Below, one piece after another: positions 33,682 to 43,890 of a stretch of DNA of 64,000 nt. The position numbers were made by a program, and so were the translations under genes. The stretch spans positions 18,211-82,210 of the forward strand of contig CAICTM010000272.1 in the NCBI GenBank assembly GCA_903772945.1. The letters run 5' to 3'. The stretch is from Seminavis robusta. Its lineage: Eukaryota; Bacillariophyta; Bacillariophyceae; Naviculales; Naviculaceae. The notes beneath the pieces are model-generated. The model saw only the letters and a program-made list of their open reading frames with translations, was not told where the DNA came from and did not search any database. How positions within the stretch are numbered: the stretch's first letter is position 1; each line of letters begins with the position of its first letter.

Positions 33682-36189
33682 CTAGAGCCCTCGCTTCTTC
33701 AACATTTCTCTCGTCCGCTTCTTCTCCCTGTCGAAAATGGTCATGTCTATTGGCTCATCAGGGAAGTGCATACCTTCAAATATGTCGCCAGGGTTTTCGG
33801 GTGTCGCAATGCATTCTTTGAGTGTTTCTATATACATCTGCACCATTTCCTTGTAGTCGTCGCCGCTCTCCTTTTCCGGTTCCAGCTTCTCGTCTCGCAT
33901 CGCCCAATCAAGAGCACCAAAGGAACGGTTCTGGAATCGCAATCCTCGCAATGCCTCATCAATGAAAACTTTGGCAACGCCATGCTTCTCGAGGTACTTG
34001 ATATCTTCTTGGTCGACGTACTGTTCCCAGTCGTTCAGACTCTTCATAAGCTCTTCCTCTGTGCGCTCTGGTCTTGACACTCGCTTTGGAAGACCCGGAA
34101 GACCTCTATCTTTCACAAGTTTCATAACCACGCGAGTGTTTCCGATTCGAGCATAGCCCCCAAATGCCTGCATGACAGCTTCTGCTTCGCCCAATCGATC
34201 AAAACCGACATATGCTCTATCGGTTGGCAACCCACCAAGGCAATCGATAAACTCGATGGATCCCTTTTCATCCCGAAAGGTACCGGAATATGGCTGAAAG
34301 AACTCGGTGAGAGACTCTTTTGTGACGGAAGATCGATCCAGGTTTCTCAGCATGATTGCACCTGCATGCGATTGATAAAAGTACTTGGACGGCATGTCGC
34401 CATCCACAATGAGCTTTGCACCCGGCGTTCGAATTTCACGGTTCCAAGCAGTGCCATCCATTCCCTGGTGCACAAGATTTCGCCGTGCCTTGAACATTCG
34501 GACTGGGTACTTTCCTAACTTTTCCAGGCGTGCTGCAACCTGATCAGATGAGACAACAGACTTTGCCCGATCCTCCGAGTCAAATTGGATTAATGCAGTT
34601 GTCGGCGTGGGAAAGTTGACCTTGAAGCTCGACGCAGTGTTTGCTGCACAAAGATCTGATCCCTCGGGGAAAAGGTTTCGCCCCAAAGTCTCTTTGCACA
34701 ATTGGTCTGGTGGAATGTTTTCGAGGATAACAGTGGTGCCCGGGGTACTTTCCTGGAAAAACGCCCGCTTCATATCGTTCTCGCTCGGAGTGTATGGAGC
34801 CATGGTGATTGTCCTCGTCAGCATCGACTCGGAAGGTCCCTTGCGTACAATCAGGTCTCGGTTCTCTGCGGACTCGAATCCCACAAAGGCAGACGTTGCA
34901 TTGGCCGGGAACACTTGTCCAAAGGAAACTCCTAACAATCTTGTAACAGCCTTTTGAATTTCCTGCTGTTGCAAAGTAGTCAAGGTTTTTTCACCGCCGT
35001 GCTTCAATCCTCCTTCGGGAAGTGCTGGTGGCAATCCAGTGATGTACAACCATCGCTTGAAGAAATCAAGGATGCCACTTGGTGGGTTGTTCCTATTCTT
35101 AGGGTAGAAAGGTCTCGGTTCCCTTTTGCTTTCAGGATGGATTGCGTGATATCTGACTTCCGCGTATTGAGTGGGGTGGTTTCTGATTGCCCTCCAAAAG
35201 TCCGGTTCGTTGGTATTCATGGGTGTAATGACATTCATCTGCTTCTTTGGAATGGTTTCGTCGTCGTCATCATCATCAACTCTCCCTCTCCTTCCTCGTC
35301 GTGGTGTTTCTTCGGCCTCGTCGTCTCCATCGCCCAAGCCAGCATCATCAGCGCTAGATTCTTCATCTTCGCCGTCACTTAGCTCCGCGTTCAATATTTC
35401 GTCCAAATCAATTTGGGCAATCTCTTCCATTCCTGCTAATGTCATCGGATCGATATCCTCATCATTGATGGCACCATCAGAGCCCAAGATTTGACTTGCC
35501 AGGGCCTTGTCTTCGTCCGTGAATAAACAATCGTCGTAGTCTTCTTCTTTCCAATAATCATCCGTCCTTCCAGTATCGTAGCCAACACTGACAACCTCGT
35601 TTGGTTTGCTAGGAGGGATTCCAGAAGGCACCATCGACTTGCCACCTTCCCCTCCACCACCTCCTGGAGGCTTTCGATTCCTGGATTCTCTTTTAGCTCT
35701 GGAAATATCCCTCGACATGGTAGCAACCAGGTTTCCATCTTCGACATCAGTATCGACGTCAGTATCGTCGGATTCTGCTTCTTTGTAGAATTCGTCGAGT
35801 TCATCCAAGGACTTGCGCTCGGACGCATCGTCGTCGCCTTTGATGTTGTGTCCTTTGGATCTTCGCACTGCCAGTTTGGGAATTCCAGAAGAATGCTTTG
35901 CCTTGAGCTCTCCCCGAGCAGCTGGTTCCAAGTATTCCTTGGCAAAGTTCGGTTTGTTCTTGTTTCGCTTCGAGTCTTCGTTCGAGTTTTTCCATCCATG
36001 GCGTCGACCACCACCGCCAGTGTTCAAGTGACGTCTTGGTGCTGCTTGATGATGGCACATCCAATACGCATCGCTGTTGCCATTGTTCTCGTCGTCGGGG
36101 ATCAAGAGGCAGCGGAATCCAAGGAAAGGAGAGGACTTGGGCCTGAACGAGCGACCTGCTCTAGCCACAAGTGCCCTGGATCGCAACAT
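33682..36189 (-). CDS. Mitochondrial RNA-binding protein with RRM-like folds
   Basis: The protein has 835 residues in one exon. The N-terminus MLRSRALVARAGRSFRPKSS is a mitochondrial presequence. Residues 60-310 are acidic and disordered (DDTDVDTDVEDG, GDGDDEAEE). Three RRM-like beta-alpha-beta units can be traced: about 375-470 (RWLYITGLPP and TSAFVGFESAENRDLIVRKG), about 485-585 (TTVILENIPPDQL and TALIQFDSEDRAKSVV) and about 610-695 (GAIMLRNLDRSSVTKESLTEFF and RAYVGFDRLGEAEAVMQAFGG). The C-terminal 130 residues are charged helices. The role is probably in mitochondrial RNA processing, stability or translation; RNP1 aromatic positions are only partly kept, so RNA binding is inferred from fold alone. 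Confidence 0.72.
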   Translation of the reverse strand: MLRSRALVARAGRSFRPKSSPFLGFRCLLIPDDENNGNSDAYWMCHHQAAPRRHLNTGGGGRRHGWKNSNEDSKRNKNKPNFAKEYLEPAARGELKAKHSSGIPKLAVRRSKGHNIKGDDDASERKSLDELDEFYKEAESDDTDVDTDVEDGNLVATMSRDISRAKRESRNRKPPGGGGGEGGKSMVPSGIPPSKPNEVVSVGYDTGRTDDYWKEEDYDDCLFTDEDKALASQILGSDGAINDEDIDPMTLAGMEEIAQIDLDEILNAELSDGEDEESSADDAGLGDGDDEAEETPRRGRRGRVDDDDDDETIPKKQMNVITPMNTNEPDFWRAIRNHPTQYAEVRYHAIHPESKREPRPFYPKNRNNPPSGILDFFKRWLYITGLPPALPEGGLKHGGEKTLTTLQQQEIQKAVTRLLGVSFGQVFPANATSAFVGFESAENRDLIVRKGPSESMLTRTITMAPYTPSENDMKRAFFQESTPGTTVILENIPPDQLCKETLGRNLFPEGSDLCAANTASSFKVNFPTPTTALIQFDSEDRAKSVVSSDQVAARLEKLGKYPVRMFKARRNLVHQGMDGTAWNREIRTPGAKLIVDGDMPSKYFYQSHAGAIMLRNLDRSSVTKESLTEFFQPYSGTFRDEKGSIEFIDCLGGLPTDRAYVGFDRLGEAEAVMQAFGGYARIGNTRVVMKLVKDRGLPGLPKRVSRPERTEEELMKSLNDWEQYVDQEDIKYLEKHGVAKVFIDEALRGLRFQNRSFGALDWAMRDEKLEPEKESGDDYKEMVQMYIETLKECIATPENPGDIFEGMHFPDEPIDMTIFDREKKRTREMLKKRGL

Positions 36190-36339
36190 GGTCTATCGCT
36201 GAGGGAGTGTTACTATAGTTAGGACTGCCTTGGCATGCAATCAACGGCGAGGATCGCAAAAGATTTGCTTTGAGGTTGCCATTCGCCAACCACGGAGTTG
36301 GCTGGGTTAGAATTTTGTTGTGGTCGTCCCCTTTTTTTG

Positions 36340-36390
36340 GTCCTTTTTGGAGGGTTAGGGTTATCTGGAGGGTTAGGGTTAGCCAAGTTT
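36340..36390 (+). repeat. Interstitial telomere-like GGGTTAGGGTTA motifs
   Basis: Two blocks, GGAGGGTTAGGGTTA at about 36352 and about 36371, each hold two TTAGGG-type units and lie just upstream of a tandem array. TTAGGG is the common telomere repeat of stramenopiles. The blocks are too short to be a working telomere. Confidence 0.7.
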
Positions 36391-36419
36391 GCCCGTATGG
36401 TACCGGTATGGTTTAAAAC

Positions 36420-37020
36420 TTGGGTTATTTAGATTATACCATTACGCGGTACCAGCCAGACGTAACTAAACTCCACTCCTCAATATAAACAGATGTTTAG
36501 GTAGATTAGACCATTACGCGGTACCGGCCAGATGTAACCAAACTCCACTCCTCAATATAAAGGGGGTTTAGGTAGATTAGACCATTACGCGTACCGGCCA
36601 GATGTAACAAACTCCATCCTCAATATAAACGAGGGTTTAGGTAGATTAGACCATTACGTGGTACCGGCCAGATGTAACCAAACTCCACTCCTCAATATAA
36701 ACGGGGGTTTAGGTAGATTAGACCATTACGTGGTACCGGCCAGATGTAACCAAACTCCACTCCTCAATATAAACGAGGGTTTAGGTAGATTAGACTTATA
36801 CCGGTACCGGCCAGATGTAACCAACTCCACTCCTCAATATAAACGGGGGTTTAGGTAGATTAGACATTACGCGGTACCGGCCAGATGTAATCAAACTCCA
36901 CTCCTCAGTATGAAGGGGGGTTAGGTAGATTAGACCATTACGGGTACCGGCCAGATGTAACCAACTCCACTCCTCAATAATAATATAAACAGGGGTTTAG
37001 GTAGATTAGACCATTACGCA
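36420..37020 (+). repeat. Minisatellite, about nine units of about 70 bp
   Basis: Each unit contains GGTACCGGCCAGATGTAAC, AAACTCCACTCCTCAATATA and GGTTTAGGTAGATTAGACC. The unit-border motif CATTACG recurs near 36441, 36512, 36583, 36652, 36724, 36865, 36936 and 37011; one unit near 36795 has lost it. Units differ by 1-4 base indels, typical of a non-coding array. A short open frame inside (36658-36858) is a by-product of the repeat. Confidence 0.9.
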
Positions 37021-37647
37021 GCAGCTATCTAAAGCACGTATACATTCTGGGAGCCATGGCAGTAAGTATTAGCTATTGCCAATCAAGTGACAGCCCTTTT
37101 TGCTATTTCTATTTCCGTGGTTGGCGCCAACCGGAGGCATCTTGTTTTTGGTCAATGTTGGATGTGGGAGACGGACAGACTGCATTTTTTGCAATGTGCG
37201 TCCTTCTTGGGCTCTGGGCTTGAAATTGGGCTGCTTTATCAAAGTTTCAGCATGGGCTAGTCTAGCTAGTCGGTCTCGGTGAAGGTCTGAGGACGGACCA
37301 GCCGATAGTAGGCTAGGCGCGGGACCTGGAGTTGGGCCTTGGACTTCGGCCGGGCGGGAGTTCGCCTGGGATTAGGGGTCAGGTGCAGGTCTTTGTGTTG
37401 GACCTGGAATAGTGTTCGGCTGTGTTGGTCAAATGAGAATGGGTTTGGAATCATCGGTTGGGCCTGGAGTTGGCCTCGGAGGATAGACGATGGTGGCGTA
37501 TGCCTTGCAATCGATATATCACTAATGTACCAAAAGATGATCAATGCACTGATGCAAGAGCAGAATGAAGGATCCATTAATTATGCATAAGTGTAAGCTG
37601 AAGGAGGCCCCACCCTACTTTGAGGGCAGTACCCACCGTATCCTCCC
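37021..37647. other. Gene-free interval after the minisatellite
   Basis: This is a G/T-rich stretch with GGGCCTGGAGTTGG-like imperfect repeats at about 37320-37480. No gene is recognised. Confidence 0.4.
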
Positions 37648-40600
37648 TCAATCATCATAGAAGCCCCATCCAGTTGCAAGTAGAGATGCCATGATGATAA
37701 TGTAGCTCGGTACAACAACCCACCTTCCTATCCAATCTACATTGGGTGGCTCTTCAGGATTCAAGTCTGGTATCAATGCCTCCAAGCTGGATTTGAAAGC
37801 ATCGCCAAACTCTTGGAATCGTTCGTGCAATGAGTCGTCCCTCATCCTCCTAGCATTGGTATTGCGCCGACGAGTCAGCCCTACCCACGACAGCAAGCCA
37901 GAGTTGTCAGGCATCCCATCCGAATCATCTGAACTATCCGAATCATCAGGTACTACTGATCTCCTCCGGTCAGGTACATGTAAGTGATCCATTTTCTTGC
38001 TTTCCCAGGTGCTGGAGTATTTTTCTACTCCCCGCCTGTCCGGGGCATCATTCATCTTCGCGTTTTCGAGTTTGAACAAAGTGCTGGTCCTACCGGTAGC
38101 AGCGGAATCGGGTTTCCGCTGGCGTATCGTCGTGATGTCTTCCTCAACGTGGGAGTTTTTCTCTTGGCTAATCGTCGAAATGGTACCGGTAATCTCTTGG
38201 GTTTCCGCGCTGAATCCGAGTTCTCCCGTGTCTGCCAAAATTTCGGCATCTGATTCGAGACGAATCTCCTCCTCCATCTTTTCCTCTGGGCTGGGGTTGC
38301 CTTTATCGTTGGTGTCACCTTTAGGGGCCAATTCAACTCCCGCCCCCTGTTCTACCTCGTCGCCTTCGTAAATTTCACCATCACCTTCATTCCCTTCCTG
38401 GTTGTCGTTGTCATTCGTGTCACCTTTATGGGCCTTTTCAACTCCCGCCTCAAGGTCGCCCTCGTCGCCTTCGTAAATTTCACCATCATCTTCACTCCCT
38501 TCCTCGCTGACATCGCCGAGGGCATCTTTCTTTTTCTTGCCAGCCACTTTCTTCACTGATTTCTTGACTACCGTTTTGGGATTGACATACTGGGCAACCT
38601 TGTTGAGGTTCATTGCCATCTGGCTAGCACCATAGGAGCACCAGATGATGAACATGACAGAAGCTTGATAGCCTATATTGACCATCATGAAAACTTCTGT
38701 CCAGCTAACGTCAGCGGTATCAGGCATCTCGACAGTCTCCCTAAAGGCTAGAGAACAGAGCAGGGACGTGATACCCAACGCAACAGATTCAGGCACCTCG
38801 GGAATCCAGAATGCCATGAATCCAACTGATGACAGGAGAAACGACGGGCATTGCAAGCCACACCAGAAGCAAACAGACAGGTTAGGATTTAGTTTTGTAG
38901 CAGCCTTTTGGAGGGCATCAGAAACAACAACAATGACAACAGATGAATGGACTTACTCCAGTTGATTAAAACGGCTGGAATAATGAGACGCACCCAGGCG
39001 GTGAAGGGTTTACGTTCAAGTCGGAGGTTGAAGAAAATCTCTTCGCAACATCGTTCCTGCTGGCTTCCTTGACCTTGTTCGAGATATCGTCGTCTCTCTG
39101 TAGGAGGCTCAGAGTCACTCTCCCCACACGCGGTCGAAATACTAGACCCAGACTCCATCACGCCACTCGAGTTGCTGATAGACTTGGACGTTTCAAAGTG
39201 GGGATCTGTCTCGACGACATGGAAGCCATGACTAGCATCCATCCAGACATTACTTGGGGACCCAAGATCAATCGAGCAATCATAGTTGTCAAAGGGGAAG
39301 GCATTGAGGCTGTTGGTAGTACTGCACAAGAACCTTACTTGCATGTTTGTTTCCTGAACACACCGCCCATCATTGGTGACTGTGATGGGTTTCTCGTGCA
39401 AGATCGTGTTAGAAAACTCGTTGGTGAAAAACAACTTGGGAGTCCAAATTTGAGTGGCATCTATCTGAACGTCCCCTTCGTAGACAAATGGATTCCATGA
39501 CAACCGTGGATCCGTCCAGGTGATTTTGCGCCAAAGAACCACATCGAAGTACCCATCAAAGGGGTCAAACTTCGTAATGGATAGATCGAGCAGTCCTGTA
39601 GAGGCCTGCACTTCCTGAAAAGGTGGAGAATTGGCATTGTACCCCCGGAGCATTTGGTCAAGAAGGTAGCCGACTCGGTCCGCGGAGACCGTCAAGGTAT
39701 TAGACGTCATATACAAAGCGTCTCCTAGTTGGAGTTCATCTTGCACAGCCTTTGTGGAACGTAGACCATTCGTCTGCATCGTTTGCATGAGGACATCCAT
39801 TAGTCCCCACAGACCACGACGTTCGTGAAAGACCATTTGGTCTACAGTGGCCAAAAGCTTTTGCTCTTGCATGAGATGCGGATGAGTGGCATCCCAGCCT
39901 GAGCCAGACAATCGGTCATATTGGTCAGGAGCTAGGTGGTTTTTGGCAACTGTGAAGAGCTTCTCAAGCGATTCGTCGTTAATGGAAAACACGATTTCGG
40001 GGACGGACTTGACCATCAAGGTACTTCGGAAGATCTTTTCTGGCCAGTCAAAGTCGAGCTCCCACTCACTTATAAGTTTTGTGTTGGGGCACGCTTCTTC
40101 AAATCCCTTGATCGCCGAGTCGACTCGGAAGGTGAGATCGGTGCGGGTCGCTCGGTAGATCTTTCCAACTCTCAGCTCTTTGTTGCCTTGCTTGAGACGG
40201 CATATTTCGGCTCCTGCCTTGCGTGCCGAAGCCTCTTCCTCCAGGCGGAAGTAAAAGTAGAGAACTTGTTCGGACGTGAGATTGTACTCTGTCAAATTCA
40301 TGTACATAGTCATGCCGTTGGCAACGAGGTCGCCAGTGAAGCCCCCATGGAAGAAGGCCATGCCGCGACGCAACAAGTTTGCCACGGGCGTCCAATCCTT
40401 TTCCAATCCTTGACCAATAGTAATAACTATGGTTGAGTTGAGCTCATCGCCTGCTATCTCCTCTACTTGACGGAGTCCATCCAAGTGGAACTCTCGTGTT
40501 GTAGCGCTATCCACACCACCTTTCGAACAAATCTGCTTGGTTAAGGGTAGAGTATTGAATGCAGGAGCCACAAATTTGGACGGCCAGTCAGTGTCATTAG

Positions 40601-40994
40601 GCGCGCAACGCCCACCAATCAAAATGACATGAGTAAAGTTGTACGGCACATTCTCCTCCTCCTCCATCTCCTCCACCTGTTCGGTTGCTTCCATCTCAGT
40701 GGCAACCTCAACCTCAACATCCTCAACCTCAACATCCTCAACCTCAACATCTTCATCCTCAAACATGTCCGTTGGTGCAGGAGTCACTTCAGGTGTACTC
40801 TGCATACTCTCAGCGGAGTCCATAAAGTCATCGAAAGTGCTGAGGCTGTCGTTGGTGCCAATAATGGCAAATGATGTCCCTCTCTTGGCATCTCCAACCG
40901 TGGCTGCCATGACCACGGCGCATAACTGCAAGCACAATAGACATGACAACAAACCTCGCCTAGAAGGTCCTGTTGAGCTCAAGTAGCCGGTCAT
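37648..40994 (-). CDS. Pentameric ligand-gated ion channel with N-terminal periplasmic-binding-protein-like domain
   Basis: Exons 40994-38957 and 38825-37648 join in phase 1 inside helix M1 (1071 residues; 131-nt intron). Residues 1-31 are a signal peptide; 78-116 are acidic repeats (EVEDVEVEDVEV). Residues about 118-400 resemble a type-1 periplasmic binding protein: THVILIGGRC, IVITIGQG, VGKIYRATR, AIKGFEEACPNTKLI, VPEIVFSINDESL and QEQKLLATVDQ. Residues about 465-665 are the channel ligand-binding domain: DVVLWRKITWTDPRLSWNP, TQIWTPKLFFTNE and a Cys-loop Cys557...FPFD(566-569)...Cys573. M1 is WVRLIIPAVLINWIGFMAFW, M2 follows as VPESVALGITSLLCSLAF, M3 is EVFMMVNIGYQASVMFIIW. A roughly 300-residue acidic cytoplasmic loop contains a duplicated GEIYEGDE unit, and M4 lies at the C-terminus. 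It is predicted at the plasma membrane or an endomembrane. Ligand unknown. Confidence 0.9.
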
Positions 40995-41389
40995 CGTCTC
41001 GTAACTCGTATATCTTCCTCGTTCAGTGAATGAAAGTTCTAGCTATGTGCTTGGTGGGAGCTTACTCAGAGTGTGGCTAGCAGCTAGAGTCTGATAGTGC
41101 TGTGATAGTGGTAGCAGATCTGTCAATAAATGAGTTGGAAAAGACTCGAGACTGTCACTCCCTGCGCAAGCGGAAAGTCCGAAAGTCAGCTGCACAGCTG
41201 CACCTCCCTGCTCGGTCATTTTTGAAGCCGAATGACTGACGTAAGTGTTGTACAGGTACCGTACATGGGCTGGTACTCGAGTACTGTACTCAGTCCGTGA
41301 ACCGTGAACTACAGCACCTGGAGGTAAAAAGCCCATTTGATTGAAACAGAGCAAAATTGACGATTTGATTAGGCATAAATGACTTTCCA
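40995..41389. promoter_or_regulatory. Upstream region of the channel gene
   Basis: About 400 bp contains short GTACC and GTACT motifs near 41255-41290. No coding signal. Confidence 0.35.
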
Positions 41390-41735
41390 AGAGAATAGTC
41401 TGATAATTGTCTGAAGAGAAACCATCCTTCCATAAGACAATGGTGAGATAAGTGTCAGACGATTGTCAGACAATCGCTAAATCTTTTTTCAGATGATCAC
41501 TAAATCTTTCAGACGATCGCTGGTTACTCTTGGCATTATTCGGTACTGCGTTCAACTGAGTACTATCATAGATGTTCCGAGTCATCGCCAATAATCGTCT
41601 GAAAAAGTGGGGTCTTTGCCAATAATCGTCTGACAGAAACTGTCTGACATAATCGTCTTTTAAAAGACAGTTGTCAGACGATTTTAAGTTAATTGTCAGA
41701 CGATAAGAGTAATCGTCTTATGACTGCCTGATATG
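41390..41735. mobile_element. MITE-like foldback element built of TCGTCTGA motifs
   Basis: Roughly a dozen copies of TCGTCTGA / TCAGACGA, often as TCAGACGATTGTCAGACAATCG-type palindromes, occur on both strands between about 41396 and 41735, with a less repetitive centre near 41530-41590. It has no ORF. The structure suggests a non-autonomous hairpin transposon; exact ends and target duplication are not clear. Confidence 0.55.
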
Positions 41736-42168
41736 ACTTAAGCAACATGAAATTCACTCCAAAAATCCAAGTTTTACACAAATAAAGAACCAATTGGAGA
41801 CCTTTACCTCGAGGTGCAGTACCATCTACCCGCGTACCGTACAGATGGGTAGCGTGATTTGTCCCTCACAAATTTTCACTTAGGCTAAGTGATTGAATTT
41901 TCACTTAGGCTAAGTGATTCAATTTGATTTACTTATGCTAAGTGAACCACTTAGCCTAAGTGAAATTCAGTCTTATTTGATTTACCAAGTAGTCAGTCAC
42001 ATTTGATTCACTTAGGCTAAGTGATCCACTTTGCCTAAGTGATTCACTTAGCCTAAGTGATGCTTTTCGTGGCAGCTTCTCTCAGCTCATAATCTGTCAG
42101 ATTTCATTTTTTCAAAGGCACTGGGAAAACTCTGGCTCTGAGATATGTCAATATAAAAACTGTTAAGG

Positions 42169-42486
42169 ATGGAAACAAATCACGACCATGAGCTTCCACT
42201 CTTACAAGGACAGGCCAATGGTGCATCCAACAATACCAACGCTACCAACACCAACAATAGTGTTGGCGAGGATGATTTGATTGAGTCTGAGCTTGGGTCT
42301 GAGATTGACCATGTCATAGGAGCAGTTGTTGACTCCGAAGAAAAGAAGAAAGAGAAGCAACGTGAGCACACAAAACAGCATGACAGAAAGCGGAAACAAG
42401 AAAATATCACAGCATCTAGATTCCCCTTATCAATGCAGACAATATCACTCAACTTCCTGGAAACAACGACGTTCCGAGCTATGTGA
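42169..42486 (+). CDS. Small acidic/basic ORF inside the transposon
   Basis: This open frame of 105 codons starts with an ATG: METNHDHELPLLQGQ, Asn/Thr repeats, then SEEKKKEKQREHTKQHDRKRKQ. It could be a first exon or a remnant of a transposon gene. No family is recognised. Confidence 0.3.
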   Translation: METNHDHELPLLQGQANGASNNTNATNTNNSVGEDDLIESELGSEIDHVIGAVVDSEEKKKEKQREHTKQHDRKRKQENITASRFPLSMQTISLNFLETTTFRAM

Positions 42487-42880
42487 TTTCAAGTGGTCTC
42501 TACTTGGTTCTGGGAGCTGTATTGAAACTGTATTGAAAAAACGCCTTGGAGCAAAGCGTGTTGCTTTTTCATTCTACAATACTTTGAAATAAGCAATGGA
42601 GCCTGTTCCAGATGAACTTCCAACTATCATTCAACAAAGATTTGATTTGGTAATCCTTGGTGATGACAAAGAATTGTGGTACTTTGATGAATTGAATGGT
42701 TTGACTGATCTTCCCACACTGGAGCAAGAAACCAGACATTTCAACATGGTATATCATGGTCTTGCCGATCGGATCAACAGTGTGTTTTCATCATTGCGAA
42801 CCAATGATTATGTTAAATTTTTTCCATTATTGGAGTTACAAGGATTAATCAACAACCGAAGAAAATGTGATAATCTCTTG

Positions 42881-43660
42881 TCAAGTTTCAGACTTCCACG
42901 ATATTATTTCACATTTCAAATTCAAGCGACTACTGACTCGTGGAGAAACTGGTTTATCACAATCCGCAATGGGACCAGCATGGTGTTTGCAACCACGTTG
43001 CAGCTTAGGAAGGTACCATCGATTATGCTGGGAAGACCAATAGACATTGAAATAGAAAGGACATTTCTCGTCGTCACCTTTGATGGGACGTGATGTTTTG
43101 TGAATCGTTCCTTCCTCAATTTTCTTTTTGCTGCGTCGTGATTGCTTGGTGGAATTTGAAACAGCAGCAATACTAGTAGACGCGTCTTTGTGGTATCTAA
43201 AATGAGCATATACAAATTTGATGTTGTGACGTTTTTTCTCATACCCTTTCATCACTATAAGGAATCCTTGCTCACGACATGCTTTGACAAAATGTGGGCC
43301 AAGCATAGTTTCGCGCCATATGCTTGAGTTTTGGTTGAATTCTTTGGGCAGCCAATAGACTGTGCTGTCGTCTGGGTTTTTTGGATTATTCACACCATAG
43401 CCAATGGTGGAAGCCAGATTAATAGTATCAGTGGCGTCATCCTCCAGGGAAGTTGCAACCTGAATTCGAATCTCTGTTGTAACCCAATTAAACTCTTTCT
43501 TGTGAAGCTCTTTGAGCAGTTCACATGAAGTGGGGGCATGATGGGTGATAGTTGTGTCTCTCCTTGTGGCTGTGTGTGTGCTTGTTGCAGGGACTTGTTG
43601 TGTTGTGCTGTTGAGGAGACTTGAGACTTGTGCTGTTGAGGAGCCTCGGAGAGCATCACT
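42881..43660 (-). pseudogene. FAR1/MULE-type DNA-binding fragment of the transposon
   Basis: The minus frame is open for about 260 codons with no ATG at its 5' end. It reads ELLKELHKKEFNWVTTEIRIQ, WLPKEFNQNSSIWRETMLGP and a Lys/Arg-rich stretch, then CPFYFNVYWSSQHNRWYLPK and GCKHHAGPI. The Cys-Pro-Phe ... Trp ... Cys-x-x-His pattern resembles the zinc-binding N-terminal domain of FAR1/Mutator-like transposases. The catalytic DDE core is missing, so the element is non-autonomous or truncated. Confidence 0.5.
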
Positions 43661-43890
43661 TAGCCTAAGTGTTTCGCTTAGCCTAAGTGAGTTGATTAGT
43701 ATGGCTTAGCCTAAGTGTTTCGCTTAGCCTAAGTGAGTTGCTTAGTATGGCTTAGCCTAAGTGTATTGCTTAGCCTAAGTGAAACACTTAGCTTAAGTGT
43801 ATTGCTTAGGCTAAGTGTTTTACTTAGCCTAAGTGGATTTTCGAGCACTTAGCCTAAGTGAAAATTTGTGAGGGACAAATCACGCTACCC

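Larger units (their letters stand above)
41847..43890. mobile_element. DNA transposon with 45-bp perfect inverted ends and subterminal palindromes
   Basis: The left end (41847-41891) and right end (43846-43890) are perfect inverted repeats of 45 bp beginning GGGTAGCGTGATTTGTCCC. Internal to both ends are arrays of the 15-bp palindrome CACTTAGGCTAAGTG and variants (about 41877-42061 and about 43655-43860), probable transposase-binding sites. The left flank ends GTACAGAT. The right flank reads CAGAT then GTACAGAT, so the target duplication is either 5 bp (CAGAT) or 8 bp (GTACAGAT, with five extra bases on the right end). The element is 2044 bp. The superfamily is uncertain; Mutator-like fits the long ends and the FAR1-like internal frame. 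Confidence 0.85.

Noticed and set aside
36658-36858. Open frame in the 70-bp array
   Set aside because: It arises from repetition of one unit whose length happens to keep frame; indels in other units break it.
41043-41390. Minus open frame of 115 codons upstream of the channel gene
   Set aside because: No motif and no homologous pattern; it lies in a region of GTACC words and looks random.
42596-43093. Plus-strand open frame of 165 codons inside the transposon
   Set aside because: It overlaps the FAR1-like minus frame, which has recognisable Cys/His/Trp residues; the plus reading has none. It cannot be fully excluded for 42596-42880.
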